A DNA stretch of 64,000 nt from Cannabis sativa. Taxonomy: Eukaryota; Streptophyta; Magnoliopsida; Rosales; Cannabaceae. The notes beneath the pieces were generated by a model. It was not told where the DNA came from. It worked only from the letters and a program-made list of their open reading frames with translations, and searched no databases. Positions within the stretch are counted from its first letter, which is position 1, and every line of letters begins with the position of its first letter. The position numbers and the translations under genes are program-made. Below, one piece after another: positions 12,402-24,440 of this stretch. The stretch spans positions 33,059,280 through 33,123,279 of the forward strand of contig NC_083605.1 of assembly GCF_029168945.1 (NCBI RefSeq). Reading direction: 5' to 3'.

Positions 12402-13215
12402 CTTGTTTCTTTGCAAGAAGTTTAGGACATTGGGGTTTCCAATGACCTTTCTCATTGCAGTAGAAACACTTTCCTTTGAGTGTAGCATCATCAGAAGCAG
12501 CAGCCTTTTTGTTTTTCATGGCTTTTGCACGCTTCTTGGTGTTTTTCCACTTCTTCTTCGATTTGGGTTTAGAAGCAGAGGCAACATTTGCTTCAGGTTT
12601 GACCGTTCCATTACCATTCCTAGAATTTTGAGGCTTACTCCCTTTCTTCTTGGGTCCTCCAATCAAATTTTCATAAGTCTGAAGGTCATTGACTAACTCA
12701 TGAAAGTCTATGTCCTTCTTATTCATGACATAATTCGATGTATAGGGCAGAAATGCTGGAGTCAGACTATTCAAGATAAGGCTTACTTGAGTAGTATGAT
12801 CCATTTTAGCACCATGATCCTGAGTTTCTTGGAAATAACTTGCCATGAGGAGAACATGATCACGCACGTTTTGATGGGGTTCCATCCGTGCATTGATATA
12901 CTTCTTAGTCGCGTCAAAGCGTGACTGAAGAGATGCCCTACCGAATAGCCCAGTTAACTTCGTCATTACTACAGCAGCCTTTTCGGTTTTAGGAAACCGA
13001 GTTTTGAGGGTGTCAACCATGCTGGAAAGCATAAAGTATAGAGCTTTGTCATTTGCTTTCTGCCAACGCTCATAATTTTCTTTCACAGCTTTGGATGCAT
13101 TATCCCCCGGCACTTCAGGAGACGGCTCAGTTAACACAAACAAGGCACTTTCTCCTATGAGAGCAATGTTAATATTCTCATTCCATTTAGAAAAGTTAGA
13201 TCCATTTAGCTTATT
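12379..13215 (-). CDS. Copia-type GAG (capsid/nucleocapsid), stand-alone
   Basis: The frame is open from 13215 down to the stop at 12379, about 278 codons. It matches the UBN2/Retrotran_gag type of copia GAG: an N-terminal LNGSNFSKW motif (about 13209-13183), the central helical capsid part with FETQ-like ASYFQETQD, then a basic tail (KPKSKKKWKNTKKR) and one CCHC zinc knuckle, CFYCNEKGHWKPQC, which binds RNA. An ATG in the expected place before LNGSNF is missing and an in-frame TAA sits just upstream, so the start is degraded or non-canonical. Translation ends 13 residues after the knuckle, where a full element would run into protease. The end of the frame overlaps a possible intron (12401-12303) with a good donor, branch/pyrimidine tract and acceptor. 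Confidence 0.85.
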   Translation of the reverse strand, partial: NKLNGSNFSKWNENINIALIGESALFVLTEPSPEVPGDNASKAVKENYERWQKANDKALYFMLSSMVDTLKTRFPKTEKAAVVMTKLTGLFGRASLQSRFDATKKYINARMEPHQNVRDHVLLMASYFQETQDHGAKMDHTTQVSLILNSLTPAFLPYTSNYVMNKKDIDFHELVNDLQTYENLIGGPKKKGSKPQNSRNGNGTVKPEANVASASKPKSKKKWKNTKKRAKAMKNKKAAASDDATLKGKCFYCNEKGHWKPQCPKLLAKKQGISFYKL

Positions 13216-16200
13216 TTAAGTCAACAGTGATAACATGGAATTCATCATGGTTATACAGGATACTACAAAATAATAGAAATCAATAATGGTTTTACTCAAA
13301 ATCAATTCAGAAATCATAAGCACATAACATGTAGGAATGATAAGAGTTAATACAAAAAAAAAAAAAAAATTCAATCCTAAATAGTTTCCAAGGTTTTTCA
13401 ACAAACTGATATCAGTGTCCCATTTAGGCGAGAGTCAAAGCTACCATCCATTGAATAGAGTTGTCAGCTCATCTAAAATGTTAAACATTCTAGCAACCTT
13501 TTATTCGATCAAGATTGGAATCCAGCGTTGTCCCGTTTAGGCAAGAGTCAAGGCTATTCTATCTTATGAGCTTCTACCATTTGTTTCATAATTTGCAAGT
13601 CAAATATGGTCGCCACCATTAGGGTGATCCATACCATATAAAACACTTACAAACTACTTATCTTTCGAGATTAAACGGTGCGAAATTGCTAATGAACGTT
13701 CCTCCATTAGGGAGGATTACTCACTAAAACAAACAGGATGTAAAACCAACAATGAAGATCGAATATGTTAATAATAATAAAGCTCATTCTTTAAAATGTA
13801 TTTTCTTTATTATTCTAATAAAATATATTCATTAAATATCAAATTTAGAATTAAAATTATAAATTGGAATTTAATTTAATATTTATAAAATTATACTTAG
13901 ATGGTGATTGAAATAAAATGAATTATTTCTATCTTAGTAGTAATTTTGAATATAAATATTAAGAAAAATTAATTTAAGTTGTATTAATTTAAATTAAATT
14001 GCAACTTAAAATAAATTTTCATGAGAATATATATTATTGTATTCGAAAAATAAAGTATAAAAACTTAATTTTCGAAATACTAAATAATACATACTTAGAA
14101 AGAATATTTCAAGCAAAAATATCACCTATCTAGATTTTTCTTTGACTAATTAATTCAATTTCTAATAATATATTTTAAATCATTTATTTTAAATTAATCA
14201 ATCAATGAAAAAATCATTGATTTAAGATGGTCCAAGAATTAATTAAAATAAATAATTAATTTACAACTTAATCTATTTTTCAAGATAAATTCAAAATCAT
14301 CTTGCATAATTAAAATGCAATTTCAAAATTGATTAATAAATAAAGAATAAAAAATATATTTTGAAAATTATTTAAATTTAAGTTGAGAAATTAAATTTCA
14401 ACCTAAAAATAATTTTCTAATTAATTAAGTGTCATAAAAAATAAATATTTAAGTATCATGATGAAAATCAACTTAGATATTTAATTTTTTAATTTAATTA
14501 AATGTATTAAATTCAAGAAATAAATAATTAAGGGTAGAGAAGGCTTAATTATTAATCTCTAGTTTAATACTACGAAGAAATATACTTAATTAAAATTGTA
14601 CCAAAATTAATTATTTAAATAATTAATTTCACAATGTATAATATTTTCCTATTTAAATATTAGAAATAATAAGTAGTCTAGAAATAACTATCTAGAAAAT
14701 ATCTTATTTGAATAAGTATCTTTTCAAAAAAAAAATTGAAATAATATCTAATTTAAGTTGTTAGAAAAAAAAAACTAAAACTTAAATATTTTCAAATTTA
14801 AATTTAATTAAATATTAAAAAAATTAAGTTGTAACCACTTAATTTGAAAAATATTCAATTTTAAGTTTAAAACTAACTTAAAAAATATCTTAAGAATTTT
14901 TAATAACTAATGCCTAGAATTCCTCAACTTAATTTTAAATTTAAATAAAATATTCAAATTTAAGTTAGATGTTAAAAATCAGTTGATATAACTAATTTAT
15001 AACTTAAATAGGAATATTTAATTAAATAAGGTCCAGAAAGAATCTAGTTAGTTAAAATTCTTTATTTAATTAAATACAAGAAAAATACAAATAGTTTGTC
15101 TAGAAAAAATATCTAAAACTAAAAGTGTTTTTCTTAAAATTAACTTTAAAATATTAAAATGAAAATAAATTTTCATATATTTTAAAAGTTAATTATGTTG
15201 CTAATCAATTTTATTAGCTTAAACTAATTTAATTAACCTAGCACAGTTATTTAAATTAGGCAAATGGGCCTTCACAATTGGGGTAGTTCATGTGAGGAGG
15301 AGCTGGGTTCAGTATGTCGTACCCACTTCTAATGGCTCCCAACTCTCACACAAGGCCCAAAAGAGAGGAATTTAACCTTAAAATAAATAACTGTTATTAA
15401 TTGAATAGGTCCAAAAAACTAAATAGACCTAAATAAAATCTACCATGGTGTGACATTTTATTTAGCAACAACCTATATGCATCTATATAATAAAATAAAC
15501 ATATAGGCTCACACAGGCACACATTTGGATGGATCCTATCATGTTGCTAGGTCATACACAGATGAAAGAAGATTGTAAAATAAACCTGTTACAAATTATT
15601 TACTTGACCAAGGGAGCCATGAGTTAAAATCAGATCATTGGATCTGTCAACAAGTTAACCATGGCTATTTGCAATCAAGCAATAATAGGTTTTAAAAACT
15701 TACAAACAAGCTAAAACCACATACTCCTGCAACAAGGTTAGCTGGATAGTTGGATGTAGGATTTATTTAATTTTAAATAAATAAATTTCGAAAAAATAAT
15801 TAAATAATAAAAAAAAATTAATTTTCGAAAAAAAATTTAAATAAAATTATATATATTTAATTTCGAAATTATTAATAAAAATAATATTTAAAATTAAACC
15901 TACAATTTTGAAAAATTAGGTTTCAACTAACCTAAATATCATTTCAAAATTTGCTAACTACTTTTAAAAATTAAATGTTATTTTATAAATAAAAATTAAA
16001 AAAGATAAATAAATATCTTTTTCAGATTTTAGATTTAATTTAAATAAATAAAATAACAAAATTTAAAAGTTAGCAAAATATCTTACATCTATTTAAAATA
16101 TCATGATTATAGTTATCTTATTTTGAATTTAAATAAGGTCAAATTTAAAAAAAAAAAATATTTAATTCAAAAAAAAATTAATATCTGACCTTAAATTTAA

Positions 16201-16449
16201 AAATAAGATAAAATATAATCAAATTTAAAAATAAGATAGATAATTAAGCAAAAAGATTGATATTTACTATTTTCAAATTCAAATTACACTAATATCATGA
16301 ATTAAATTAAAAAAAATATTAATTAATTTAATTATGATAATTAGAATTGAAATAGGAATAGTAAATGTCTAAATACAAAACTACACAAAAAATCGGAAGT
16401 TAAATCCATGAAAAAGCATGAAAAATCGAAGAAAAACGAAAAAAAATGC
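13216..16449 (-). other. Long AT-rich leader between primer site and gag
   Basis: No gene. In element orientation this is the 5' leader, about 3.7 kb, unusually long. It holds two copies of the CCCGTTTAGGCGAGAGTC phrase (13419 with one change, 13532 with one change), about 113 bp apart, then nearly 2.6 kb of extreme AT richness (about 13780-16370) built from ATTTAA/TTAAAT-like words. A less AT-rich island lies at about 15240-15370. Confidence 0.65.
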
Positions 16450-16730
16450 GAGCTGTACGGACAGTATGCTGAGCATACATGTCCGCGCGCGCATGAGGAG
16501 TGCTGGGCCGAGAAACCTCAGCGCTGGGGAGGAATGGCAGGATTTCCGCGCGCGGATGGGGGCTTCAGACAGGCGCTCGTCGAGCAGCCTGTCTGAATGC
16601 GTGCTGTCCGCGCGCGTGGCCCTGTTGGACGACCCTGATTTTTTTTCGAAACTTCAAAAAATCATAACTAATTCAAATTAAATCGAAATTGAGTTCTGTA
16701 AAAAAGTAACTTGCTTAATTTTTTCCATAC
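16450..16730 (+). repeat. GC-rich hairpin cluster plus CATAAC box in the leader
   Basis: A sharp GC-rich island in very AT-rich DNA. It contains the palindromes GTATGCTGAGCATAC (16464-16478) and CCGCGCGCGG (16546-16555), a long hairpin with arms CAGACAGGC (16566-16574) and GCCTGTCTG (16587-16595), and CGCGCGCG runs near 16484 and 16608. About 43 bp beyond the last GC run comes ATCATAAC (16661-16668) followed by a TTGAGTTC. The order matches the modules at 6585 and 28860. Short open frames here (62 and 87 codons) have no homology I recognise and are probably spurious. Confidence 0.65.
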
Positions 16731-16901
16731 TATCCAATAAAAATAATTCCAGAAACACAATTATTTTTCACGAAAATTCACAAACATCAATCAATCATCA
16801 TATAACACTCAATACAACATGAAACCATCCAAATAACAAACAATCGTTTTAAAGTCCAAATTTCTTGCAAGCAAATCAATTACCATGGCTCTAAGCCCAG
16901 T

Positions 16902-18800
16902 TGTTAGAATTTATTTTACCAGGATCTTAGATCTACTCACAAGTATGTTGTTTAACACCCTAAATATGAATTTTCTAAAACGATAAAATAAACACATATA
17001 AAGTTAAGAAAACCTTACATTGATGCAGCGGAATTAATGTCTCCTTCCACTCAGATCTCTAACCCTTGTATCCTTTCTGTCGCAGAGTATTATCAAGATC
17101 TGAGCCCGAATGTCCTTCTCTTTGTGTGTGATCCTTCACAGTCTTCCAATCTATGATTGAGTTACCACTTGCTGTGTGTGGGCACTTACTCTATCACTAA
17201 GGTTCGAAATTTATGAAGAAGAAAAGAGAGAGAGTGATTTCGGCCAAAGAAGAGAAAGGGAAGGCTCAGTTTTTCTGAAGAAAGAATTTTCTGACAGAAA
17301 AGCTTATGAAAATTTATGAAAAAGTTATGTTTGACTGAGCCATCACTTTCTATTTATAGGCAACTATTAGGTTTAGGTTAGGAATTATTTGGCATTAAAA
17401 TAATGAAAATATCAATTTAAAAAACCACTATAAGTGGCCGGCCATGGTGTGTGTAATGGGCCCCACTTGGTTTTGCAGTTTTCACAAATTTTATTTCTAT
17501 TTTCTCAAAAACGCCAATTTTCCAATTCTAACCATTTAAATACCAAAACTAATTATTTAATAACTAAAATAGACTATTAAATAATATTGTCATTTAATTT
17601 AATTATTAATTAGACATATAAAGTCTATTAATAAATAAATAAACCTAGAATCTCTTTTCTTTACAATTTCGCCCCTGCTTAGTGAAAATTCACAAATTAG
17701 ACATAGTCTAACTTTAGAATTATAATTGATTAATCACGAATCAATTATTGAGTCTTACAAGCAGTATGTTTTCACTAGAATGGGCACCATAGATCTATAT
17801 GCTGAGCTTCCAATAAGTGAACCGAATTTACTAAGTAAATTCCTACTTATTAATTCTTTGTTGAATCCACTCTTAGAACTTAGAATTGCACTCTCAGACT
17901 TATATAGAGCATATTATATGTTCCACGATATAGATATGCTATTTCATTTAACCATTGTTATAATCTTATTGTGATCAAAGATCCTCTATATAGATGATTT
18001 ACATCGAGATGGGATTATTTTACTGTTCTCACCCCTCAATGTATTTTGCCCCTTAAAACACTTAGCTACCTGTAAATGATGTTTAGTGATCTAAGAATTA
18101 GTCACTTAAACAAGAGCTCATCCATTTACTTCTATTTGCTAAGCTCGAAGGGAATCATCACTTGACTTCTATACACCAGTAGAAGCTATAGATTCCATAT
18201 TTATGTTCAGCACTCCCACTCAATCATACTATCATGTTCCCAAAATATACGTATCACCCTGACCCAAAAGTAGGCTTAACTAATAAATCAAAGAACATGA
18301 ATAGTACTCCTGAGTTGAGCCTAAGCATATCAGGATTTAGATTCTTTTAATCTTAAGATCAACTACTGATATTGACTTGAAAAAGATATAACAGTAAGTT
18401 TGTAATATCTTAACTAAGTTGCAATATCGGTCCAGTCCAATGTATACTCCATACATTCGAAACTAGTATACTTTACTAATGTCCTGGAAAGAACATAACA
18501 CTTACTCAAAGTGTAAGTACACATCATCGCTGATTATCACATTAGTGTAAATCCAAAACACTGATGAAACAGGGACTTAGTCTTTTGATACATATGATCA
18601 CAATCACATTCCACTGTGTTGACGATACTGTAATTGTGAATGAACATATGATCTGGATTTAACTGATTTTGTGTGTAAATGTAATAAACATATTAAACCA
18701 TTAACATGTAAAAGTCATGCAAACATAAATTACTTCAAATTTCTTATATTGATTACTAATCAGATTGTAAAGAGTTTTACTTAGGGCATAAAACCCAACA
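16902..18800 (-). repeat. 5' LTR of the gag-only element
   Basis: Partner of the LTR at 8708-10603, 1899 bp. It drives transcription to the left. The primer site lies directly to its left. Differences from the other LTR are few and scattered, which points to a fairly recent insertion. Confidence 0.88.
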
Positions 18801-18805
18801 GTCAT

Positions 18806-19084
18806 CGATATATTTCTCGAAATAAATGAAAAAGAAACGAAAGACAAAACATAAATTATGGATGAACTAAGCCTTCTCGGGGACTTTTTTAAGAATAAGA
18901 AAGATGAATCTCATGTAAATATCATAGAATAAGGTTTGAAGAGTTGTAATTTTTTTCGATATAAAACACTCATGTCGATAAAAAAACGAACGAATTTAAA
19001 CCTTTTCTTTTGTTTGATTGAAAAATAAAATAAAAAAAATGTTTATTTCAACACCTTTTTTTTTTATCTTTTTTATCCAATGTT
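18806..19084. other. AT-rich intergenic stretch, no feature
   Basis: No ORF, repeat or RNA gene could be recognised between the gag-only element and the gypsy pol pseudogene. Confidence 0.5.
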
Positions 19085-20814
19085 AAGTGGATGACCTATG
19101 AACATGAATTACATCTCAGATTACTACATCAGTTATTACGGGATCATAAGCTCTATGCTAAATTTAAGAAGTGTGAGTTCTAGTTATCACATGTCTCTTT
19201 CTTAGGGCACATAGTGGATAAAGATGGCATCATGGTCGATCCAGCCTAAATCGAAGCTGTTTGGGATTGGTCAAAACAAAAATTAGCTACTAAGGCTAGA
19301 AGCTTTTTGGGTCTAGGCTGTGTAGTTATGTAAACTGGAAAGGTAATAGCTTATGCTTCTCGGCAATTAAAAGAGTACAAGTAGAGGTACTCTACTCACG
19401 ATCTAGAGCTCACAGCAGTAGTATTTTCGGTAAAGATTTGGTGGCATTACCTTTATGGCGAGAAATGTGAGATTTACACCAATCATAAAAGTCAAAAATA
19501 CTTCTTTACACAGAAAGACCTGAACATGAGAAAAATGTGTTGGCTTAAACTAGTAAAGGATTATGACTATGAAATCCTTTATCATCCTAGGAAGGCCAAT
19601 GTTGTAGTTGATGCCCTAAGTAGGAAAGGTCAAAACTAGATGAATACAATGAAACAAATCTCCAAGCAACTGGCAGAGAAAATGACCTAAGCTAACATTG
19701 AGTTTGTTGTGGGATGCTTAGATAACATTACTTTATAGTCTACTCTCCTGGAAAGAATTAAAGAAGCACAATATCAAGATCCAAATTTAGTAAAGTCCCG
19801 AGACAAGATTTTAGCTTGAAAGTCTAATGAATTCATAGTTGATAGTAATGGGGTGATACAGTTTACGAACGGTGTTTGTGTTCCCATAGATGATGATATT
19901 AAGAGAGAAATTATGAATGAGTCTCACACAACTTCTTATTCTATTTATCTGTGGACAACAAAAATGTATCAAGACCTTAAGTCCATGTACTAGTGGCCTG
20001 GAATGAAGAACGATAAAGCAGAATACGTTGCAAAGTGTTGAACCTGTCAACAAGTGAAGGCTGAACATCAGAGACCTGCAGGTTTTCTGGAGCCATTAAA
20101 CCCTTCGAAATGGAAATGGGAAGACATTACCATGGACTTCGTAGTTGGATTACCTAGGACTACAGGATAGTACGACTCTGTGTGGGTCATAGTTGACAGG
20201 TTTACAAAGTCAGTGCACTTTTTACCTGTTAAGACGAATTTTTCCATTGACCAGTATGCAGAACTGTATGTCGGAGAAATAGTTCATCTTCACGGTGTCC
20301 CAAAGTCTATCATTTCTGATATGGATCCAAAGTTCACATCAAGATTCTAGGACAGCTTACATCGAGCCATGGGTAGTATAGCATTCCATCCTCAGACTGA
20401 TGGTCAGTCCGAAAGGACGATTCATATTTTAGAGGACATGCTATGGATAAGTGTATTAGACTTTGAAGGATCATGGGTAAAGTACCTTCCCCTGATTGAT
20501 TTATCGTACAACAACACCTATTAGGCAACAATCGGGATGGCTCCTTATGAACTACTTTATGGAAGAAAAAGTAGATCACCTATTCACTGTAATGAAGTAG
20601 GTCAGAGAAAGTTCTTGGGTCCCAAAGCTGTTCAGAGGACAAGTGAAGTTGGTGATAAGATTAGAGTGTGGATGCTCGCTGCTCAGAGTAGACAGAAAAG
20701 TTATGCTGATCCAAAGCGACGAGATATTGATTTCTAGGTCGGAGATAAGGTATTCCTTCGAATATCTCCTATAAAAGGTATTAAGTGCTTTGGAAAGAAA
20801 GGAAAGCTTAGCCG
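19085..20814 (+). pseudogene. Ty3/gypsy chromovirus pol remnant (RT-RNase H-integrase)
   Basis: Translation on the plus strand reads through the end of reverse transcriptase (YAKFKKCEF, VSFLGHIV near 19160-19215), RNase H ([19 protein letters not shown], 19338-19440; VVDALSRKG near 19606), the integrase zinc region ([15 protein letters not shown], 20041-20085), the catalytic core (DFVVGLPRT near 20134; FHPQTDGQSERT near 20389) and the C-terminal GDKVFLRISP (20741-20770). About 13 in-frame stops occur, and the stretch between SFLGL (19300) and GKVIAY is deleted. The stops are mostly TAG at positions where the family has TGG or CAG. The fragment is closely related in sequence to the pol at 43797-46462. 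It has no LTRs here and is cut on the right by the Tat element. Confidence 0.88.
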
Positions 20815-21706
20815 GAATTTGGCTGGAGGACATGAGTCAAGATAAAGGAAATGTGAATCGGTGCAATAACTTTTTATGGAATAACTCATTAATTACGTAA
20901 GTATCAGAGTATATTTGTAACCCGCTGACTGTAAGGTCTTAGGCGAGGAATCAATGTACAAACTGGCACTTAGTGTATTAGCGAGAAACCATATGTCGTT
21001 AAAGGTGAATAGCGAGGCACCGGAGAAGAATGACACATACCTTAGCTTGCAATAAGCAAACTAAGGGTAAAAGTCAAATCGGCTCAAAGAATAAGTATGC
21101 GAGATGACCATCTCGCTATGAGAAGACTTCCAATAGCTTCATCCAACTAACAGAAGCGAGGCTCATAATCCTGGTAAGTCAGAATATTTCTTTATACCCG
21201 CGATCGACATACATTGTCGACCTCGGAAAGAAGAATAGTCCTAGCTCGCCATTGGGATCACTATAATCAAGTTTCCGTCGAGACATCTCCAGATTCAGCA
21301 ATTAAAGACGTGTTTATTACACGATATTTTTGACCCTATAAAAGCGGGTAAATCATAGTTGTACGATTTTCAAAATCATACACCAGATTTACATTTCGTG
21401 ATATGTAATCAGATCTCACAATTTTAGGGATAATGGCTGTAAACATACTTTGGTCAGCTTTGTAATTAACTGCCACAATGAAATTATAAATAGTGGCAAA
21501 CCATCTCAAAAGGGGGTCGACAAAACTCTTATGAAAGAGGCCTTAAAAAATACTCAGAAATCTAAATAAGATTGACTCGTGGACTATGCAGAATTTTAAT
21601 TGCAAAACCACGTAAAAAAAACCCTGTGTCCGTATATTATTTTTCTATAGCTTTTATTTTTTCTATGTTGAATTACCATCGTGAGGCTAAAATTTGGTTA
21701 ACGAAA
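20815..21706 (+). repeat. 5' LTR of the Tat element, both ends clipped
   Basis: Collinear with 26882-27764. It contains the TATA box ATTATAAATAGTGGC at 21483-21497, with the U5 phrase GACTCGTGGACTATGC at 21575. It joins the gypsy pseudogene at about 20815 and integrase sequence at 21707 without a primer site, so one deletion removed the LTR end, primer site, gag, protease, RT and most of integrase. Confidence 0.8.
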
Positions 21707-22096
21707 GCGATGCTGCCTATTGAAGTGAACATATCGACTCATAGAAGAGAGTTTTATCATCAAGAAGAAAACCAGGAACTCTTAAAATTGTTTTTGGATC
21801 TACTTGAGGAAAAACAAACTAAGTCGCAAATCACCAACACCGCATACCAACACCGAGTCACAAGATACTTCAACAAAAAAGTCAAGAAAAGACTATTCAA
21901 TGTTAGAGACTTGGTGTTAAGACGAGTCTTTGCAAATACAAGAGATGCATCAGCAGGAGTGTTCAACCCGAACTGGGACGGTCCATATGTCATCGAAGCA
22001 GTAGTTGGAGTCGGAGTCTATAAATTGGCTCGACTTGATGGCTCGCTAATAAAGAACGACTGGAACATAGAACATTTGGGACCCTACTATCAATAA
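21707..22096 (+). pseudogene. Tat integrase C-terminal remnant fused to LTR
   Basis: From 21707 the frame reads the characteristic end of Tat-type integrase: MLPIEV, then an EENQELL helix, AYQHRVTRYFNKKV, the GPN(W)GPY-like box NPNWDGPYVIEAV, and the final WNIEHLGPYY before the stop at 22096. The catalytic DDE residues are missing. Because of the deletion, the open frame continues upstream into LTR sequence (from about 21572), giving a chimeric 174-codon frame. This chimera is an accident of the deletion and has no known role. Confidence 0.85.
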
Positions 22097-23432
22097 CTAA
22101 ATGATGTAACTCGCATTACTGAAGTAAACTTTAAACTTCAGTTATGAATAAAGAGAATCATTTATATTAAGTAATTACAAAGTTTCATTCTTTAAAAATT
22201 ACTTAAGGGGCATTTATGTATGACTAACCGAAATTCATCTGGAAATACATTGTATAATGCAAACCCTCCATTTCAATTTTTTTTTTAAATTCAAAGGTTC
22301 TCAACTAAACCTCTTTGATGAAAGTGGAGTCGAACCGTTATAACTCCCTGACCAAACCTTTTTGACGAAAGAGGGGTCGAATCATTATAACACCTTGATC
22401 AAACATTTTTGACGAAGAAGGGATCAAACAACTATAATTTTTGATTTATAACCTATCTGACGGGAGAGGAAAATCAAAAGTTATAACTCTCGTATATAAC
22501 TGAATACTAACGGTTCTCGCGAGCTAGGAAAGTGCTAAACGAGGCATCACGATGCCTTGATAAAAGTACTTAAACCTAAAAAATGGATAGATAATATAAC
22601 TATTCATATGAGTAAATTAAAAATATACAAAGTGATAAAATCCTTAAAGTATATTTAAGTTTGCTTAAGGCAGATTATAACTGCAATTGCGAGACAGAAT
22701 TGACAACTACTTGAAAATCATAAAGTTTAGTAGATTACTAACTACTTAAACAAGAAGATTACGAGCAATGGAGAAACCCAAAAGTACTGTATATTTGATC
22801 AAAATATAGTTGTTTACATTGTGAACAAAAACGCAAGCAAATACAATTGTATTAAGTTCGAATGAAAACAGTACAAGGCATTTAAGATAAGAAAAACCTA
22901 AGACTGGTTACAAACTTGTCTTTACAAAAAATGTCACTAGTGGCAAACCATTAAGTAATTCTCCTAAACAAAGGACGAGAGGGGAAGCCGATGAACTCGA
23001 GAAAGACCGTCTGCACATAGCTTGAAAAAGACCATCTACACGTAACTCGGAGAAAGACCTACTACACATAGCTTTAGAAAGACCGGCTACATGTAGAGAG
23101 CCTTGATCTCTGCACAGACCTCATTCCCCTCATCATTAGAAGATCCCATTTTCTGAAACTGAGATCCTTTTTCTAGCCTCAGGAAATTTCTCGATATCAG
23201 AAAGAGGTTGGCGCAAAAGTCTTCTGGCACAGGTTCAGGCCTTGGGTTGGCTGGATTCTCTGATAGAAACCACACCAACTTCCTTCCTAGATCCACCTGA
23301 AACCATGCCAATCTTCCTCTGGAATTCTTCATCAGCCTGAGGAGGACCTTTGAGATCGCTCACAAGATCTATACCCTTAGGGATCACTTGTGAGGATCGG
23401 CCATGGCAGGCTACGGGGTTTCCCTGGTTTGG
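22097..23432 (+). other. Tat 3' noncoding region with two short tandem arrays
   Basis: After pol comes a polypurine-like TTAAGGGGCATTTATG (22203-22218). Then about three degenerate 47-52 bp units start at 22301, 22353 and 22400, each with a CAAACcTTTTTGACGAA core, and four units of about 25 bp start at 23001, 23027, 23052 and 23077, each with a GAAAGACC core and a TACAC/CACAT part. No plus-strand gene is visible. Confidence 0.65.
23087..23432 (-). pseudogene. Possible antisense ORF of the Tat element, split
   Basis: On the minus strand an ATG at 26453 opens a frame that reaches the solo LTR border at 26421 and stays open after the insertion, from 23432 to a TGA at 23237-23235. An overlapping frame shifted by one continues to 23087 (81 codons from 23332, with a basic FLRLEKG segment near its middle). 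Some Tat-lineage elements carry an extra antisense ORF in this place, and that is the reason for the call. No domain is recognisable. The reading frame is broken by the LTR insertion and probably by one frameshift. Confidence 0.35.
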
Positions 23433-24196
23433 TGTAACACCCTAATATTTTGCCTTATTTTACGAAATACTAATTTTGGTGCATTAATTAAAAAGATTCA
23501 AAGCTATTTGGAAATACACAGTGGGTTTTATAATAAATATGCAAAAAGGTGAATGATCATTCATATTAAAAACAAAATAAGTAGTTGAGTGCATTTTTTT
23601 TTTAAATAAATTTGTAACATCCCACTGAGCTCAGATTACTTTACTATAAAAAAAACAAACCAAGGCTCTACTGGCGTTTTAGACCGTTTTCTCATCCATA
23701 GCCCCTCGCGGTATACATACCAGAACTGACCCAGCTCATCAAACTTACATTCAATGTTCCTTGTCTATTTCCTGTAGGGGAAAAGTAAGGGGTGAGCTAA
23801 AAGCCTAGAAAGGAAATGCTTAACATACAATAACATTCAATACACTAAACATATCTTAAAATTCACAATAATACGATTCTTTTATAACATTAACGTATCT
23901 AGTCTTTACAATATTATATACCTTAGTGCATAATTGTAATTTAAATAACTCTAGATATTGAAAGTTATATCATATACCATATATTTGTACTAAACGAAAC
24001 CATTACATATATGTAGGGATCACAACCCTGGCATCATACTCATAGCACAATCATAGCAATAACATATAATAATCATTTCAATCATATCATGTCTTTACCA
24101 TAATGTGGCGTATCATAGCCACTACATACACAACCTGGGCCTAACTAGCCTTACAATAATCTGGGCATATTTAGCTCTACCATTGCGATAGAATAA

Positions 24197-24440
24197 GGTA
24201 TCTCTACATTCAACAACACTATCGCTGTATCATACCTTACCATAACAATGTCATACACAAATCAGAAAAATGTAGGGAAGGGTATCTCTACATTCAACGG
24301 CCTAATCCCGTATCATACCCCACCGTAACAATTTCATACACGACTCAGAAAAATGGAGGGTAGGGTATCTCCACATTCAACGGCCTTACCCCGTATCATA
24401 CCCCACCATGGTCCCTCACTTTACCTGAGACGTTAGCATA
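24197..24440. repeat. Tandem repeat, about 84 bp, three copies
   Basis: GGTATCTCTACATTCAAC recurs at 24197, 24281 and (with one change) 24364, each followed by a block ending in CGTATCATACC and CCACC or similar. The copies differ by a few bases. Confidence 0.75.

Larger units (their letters stand above)
8708..18800 (-). mobile_element. Gag-only LTR retrotransposon (TR-GAG-like), 10.1 kb
   Basis: Two near-identical LTRs (8708-10603 and 16902-18800) flank a 6.3 kb interior, and GTCAT is duplicated on both sides (8703-8707, 18801-18805). Minus orientation follows from the gag ORF, from the initiator-Met-like primer site next to the right LTR (complement of CCATGGCTCTAAGCCCAG, 16883-16900) and from the polypurine tract AAGTGGGAGTT next to the left LTR (10604-10614). 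The LTR starts TGTTGGGTTTTATGCCCTAA on the minus strand, typical of copia. Only gag is coding. Protease, integrase and reverse transcriptase are absent, so it must be mobilised by a partner element. Terminal-repeat elements with only GAG are a described class in plants. Confidence 0.88.

Noticed and set aside
16408..16681. Two overlapping frames (62 and 87 codons) in the GC-rich island.
   Set aside because: They arise from low stop density in GC-rich palindromic DNA. Neither is conserved with anything recognisable.
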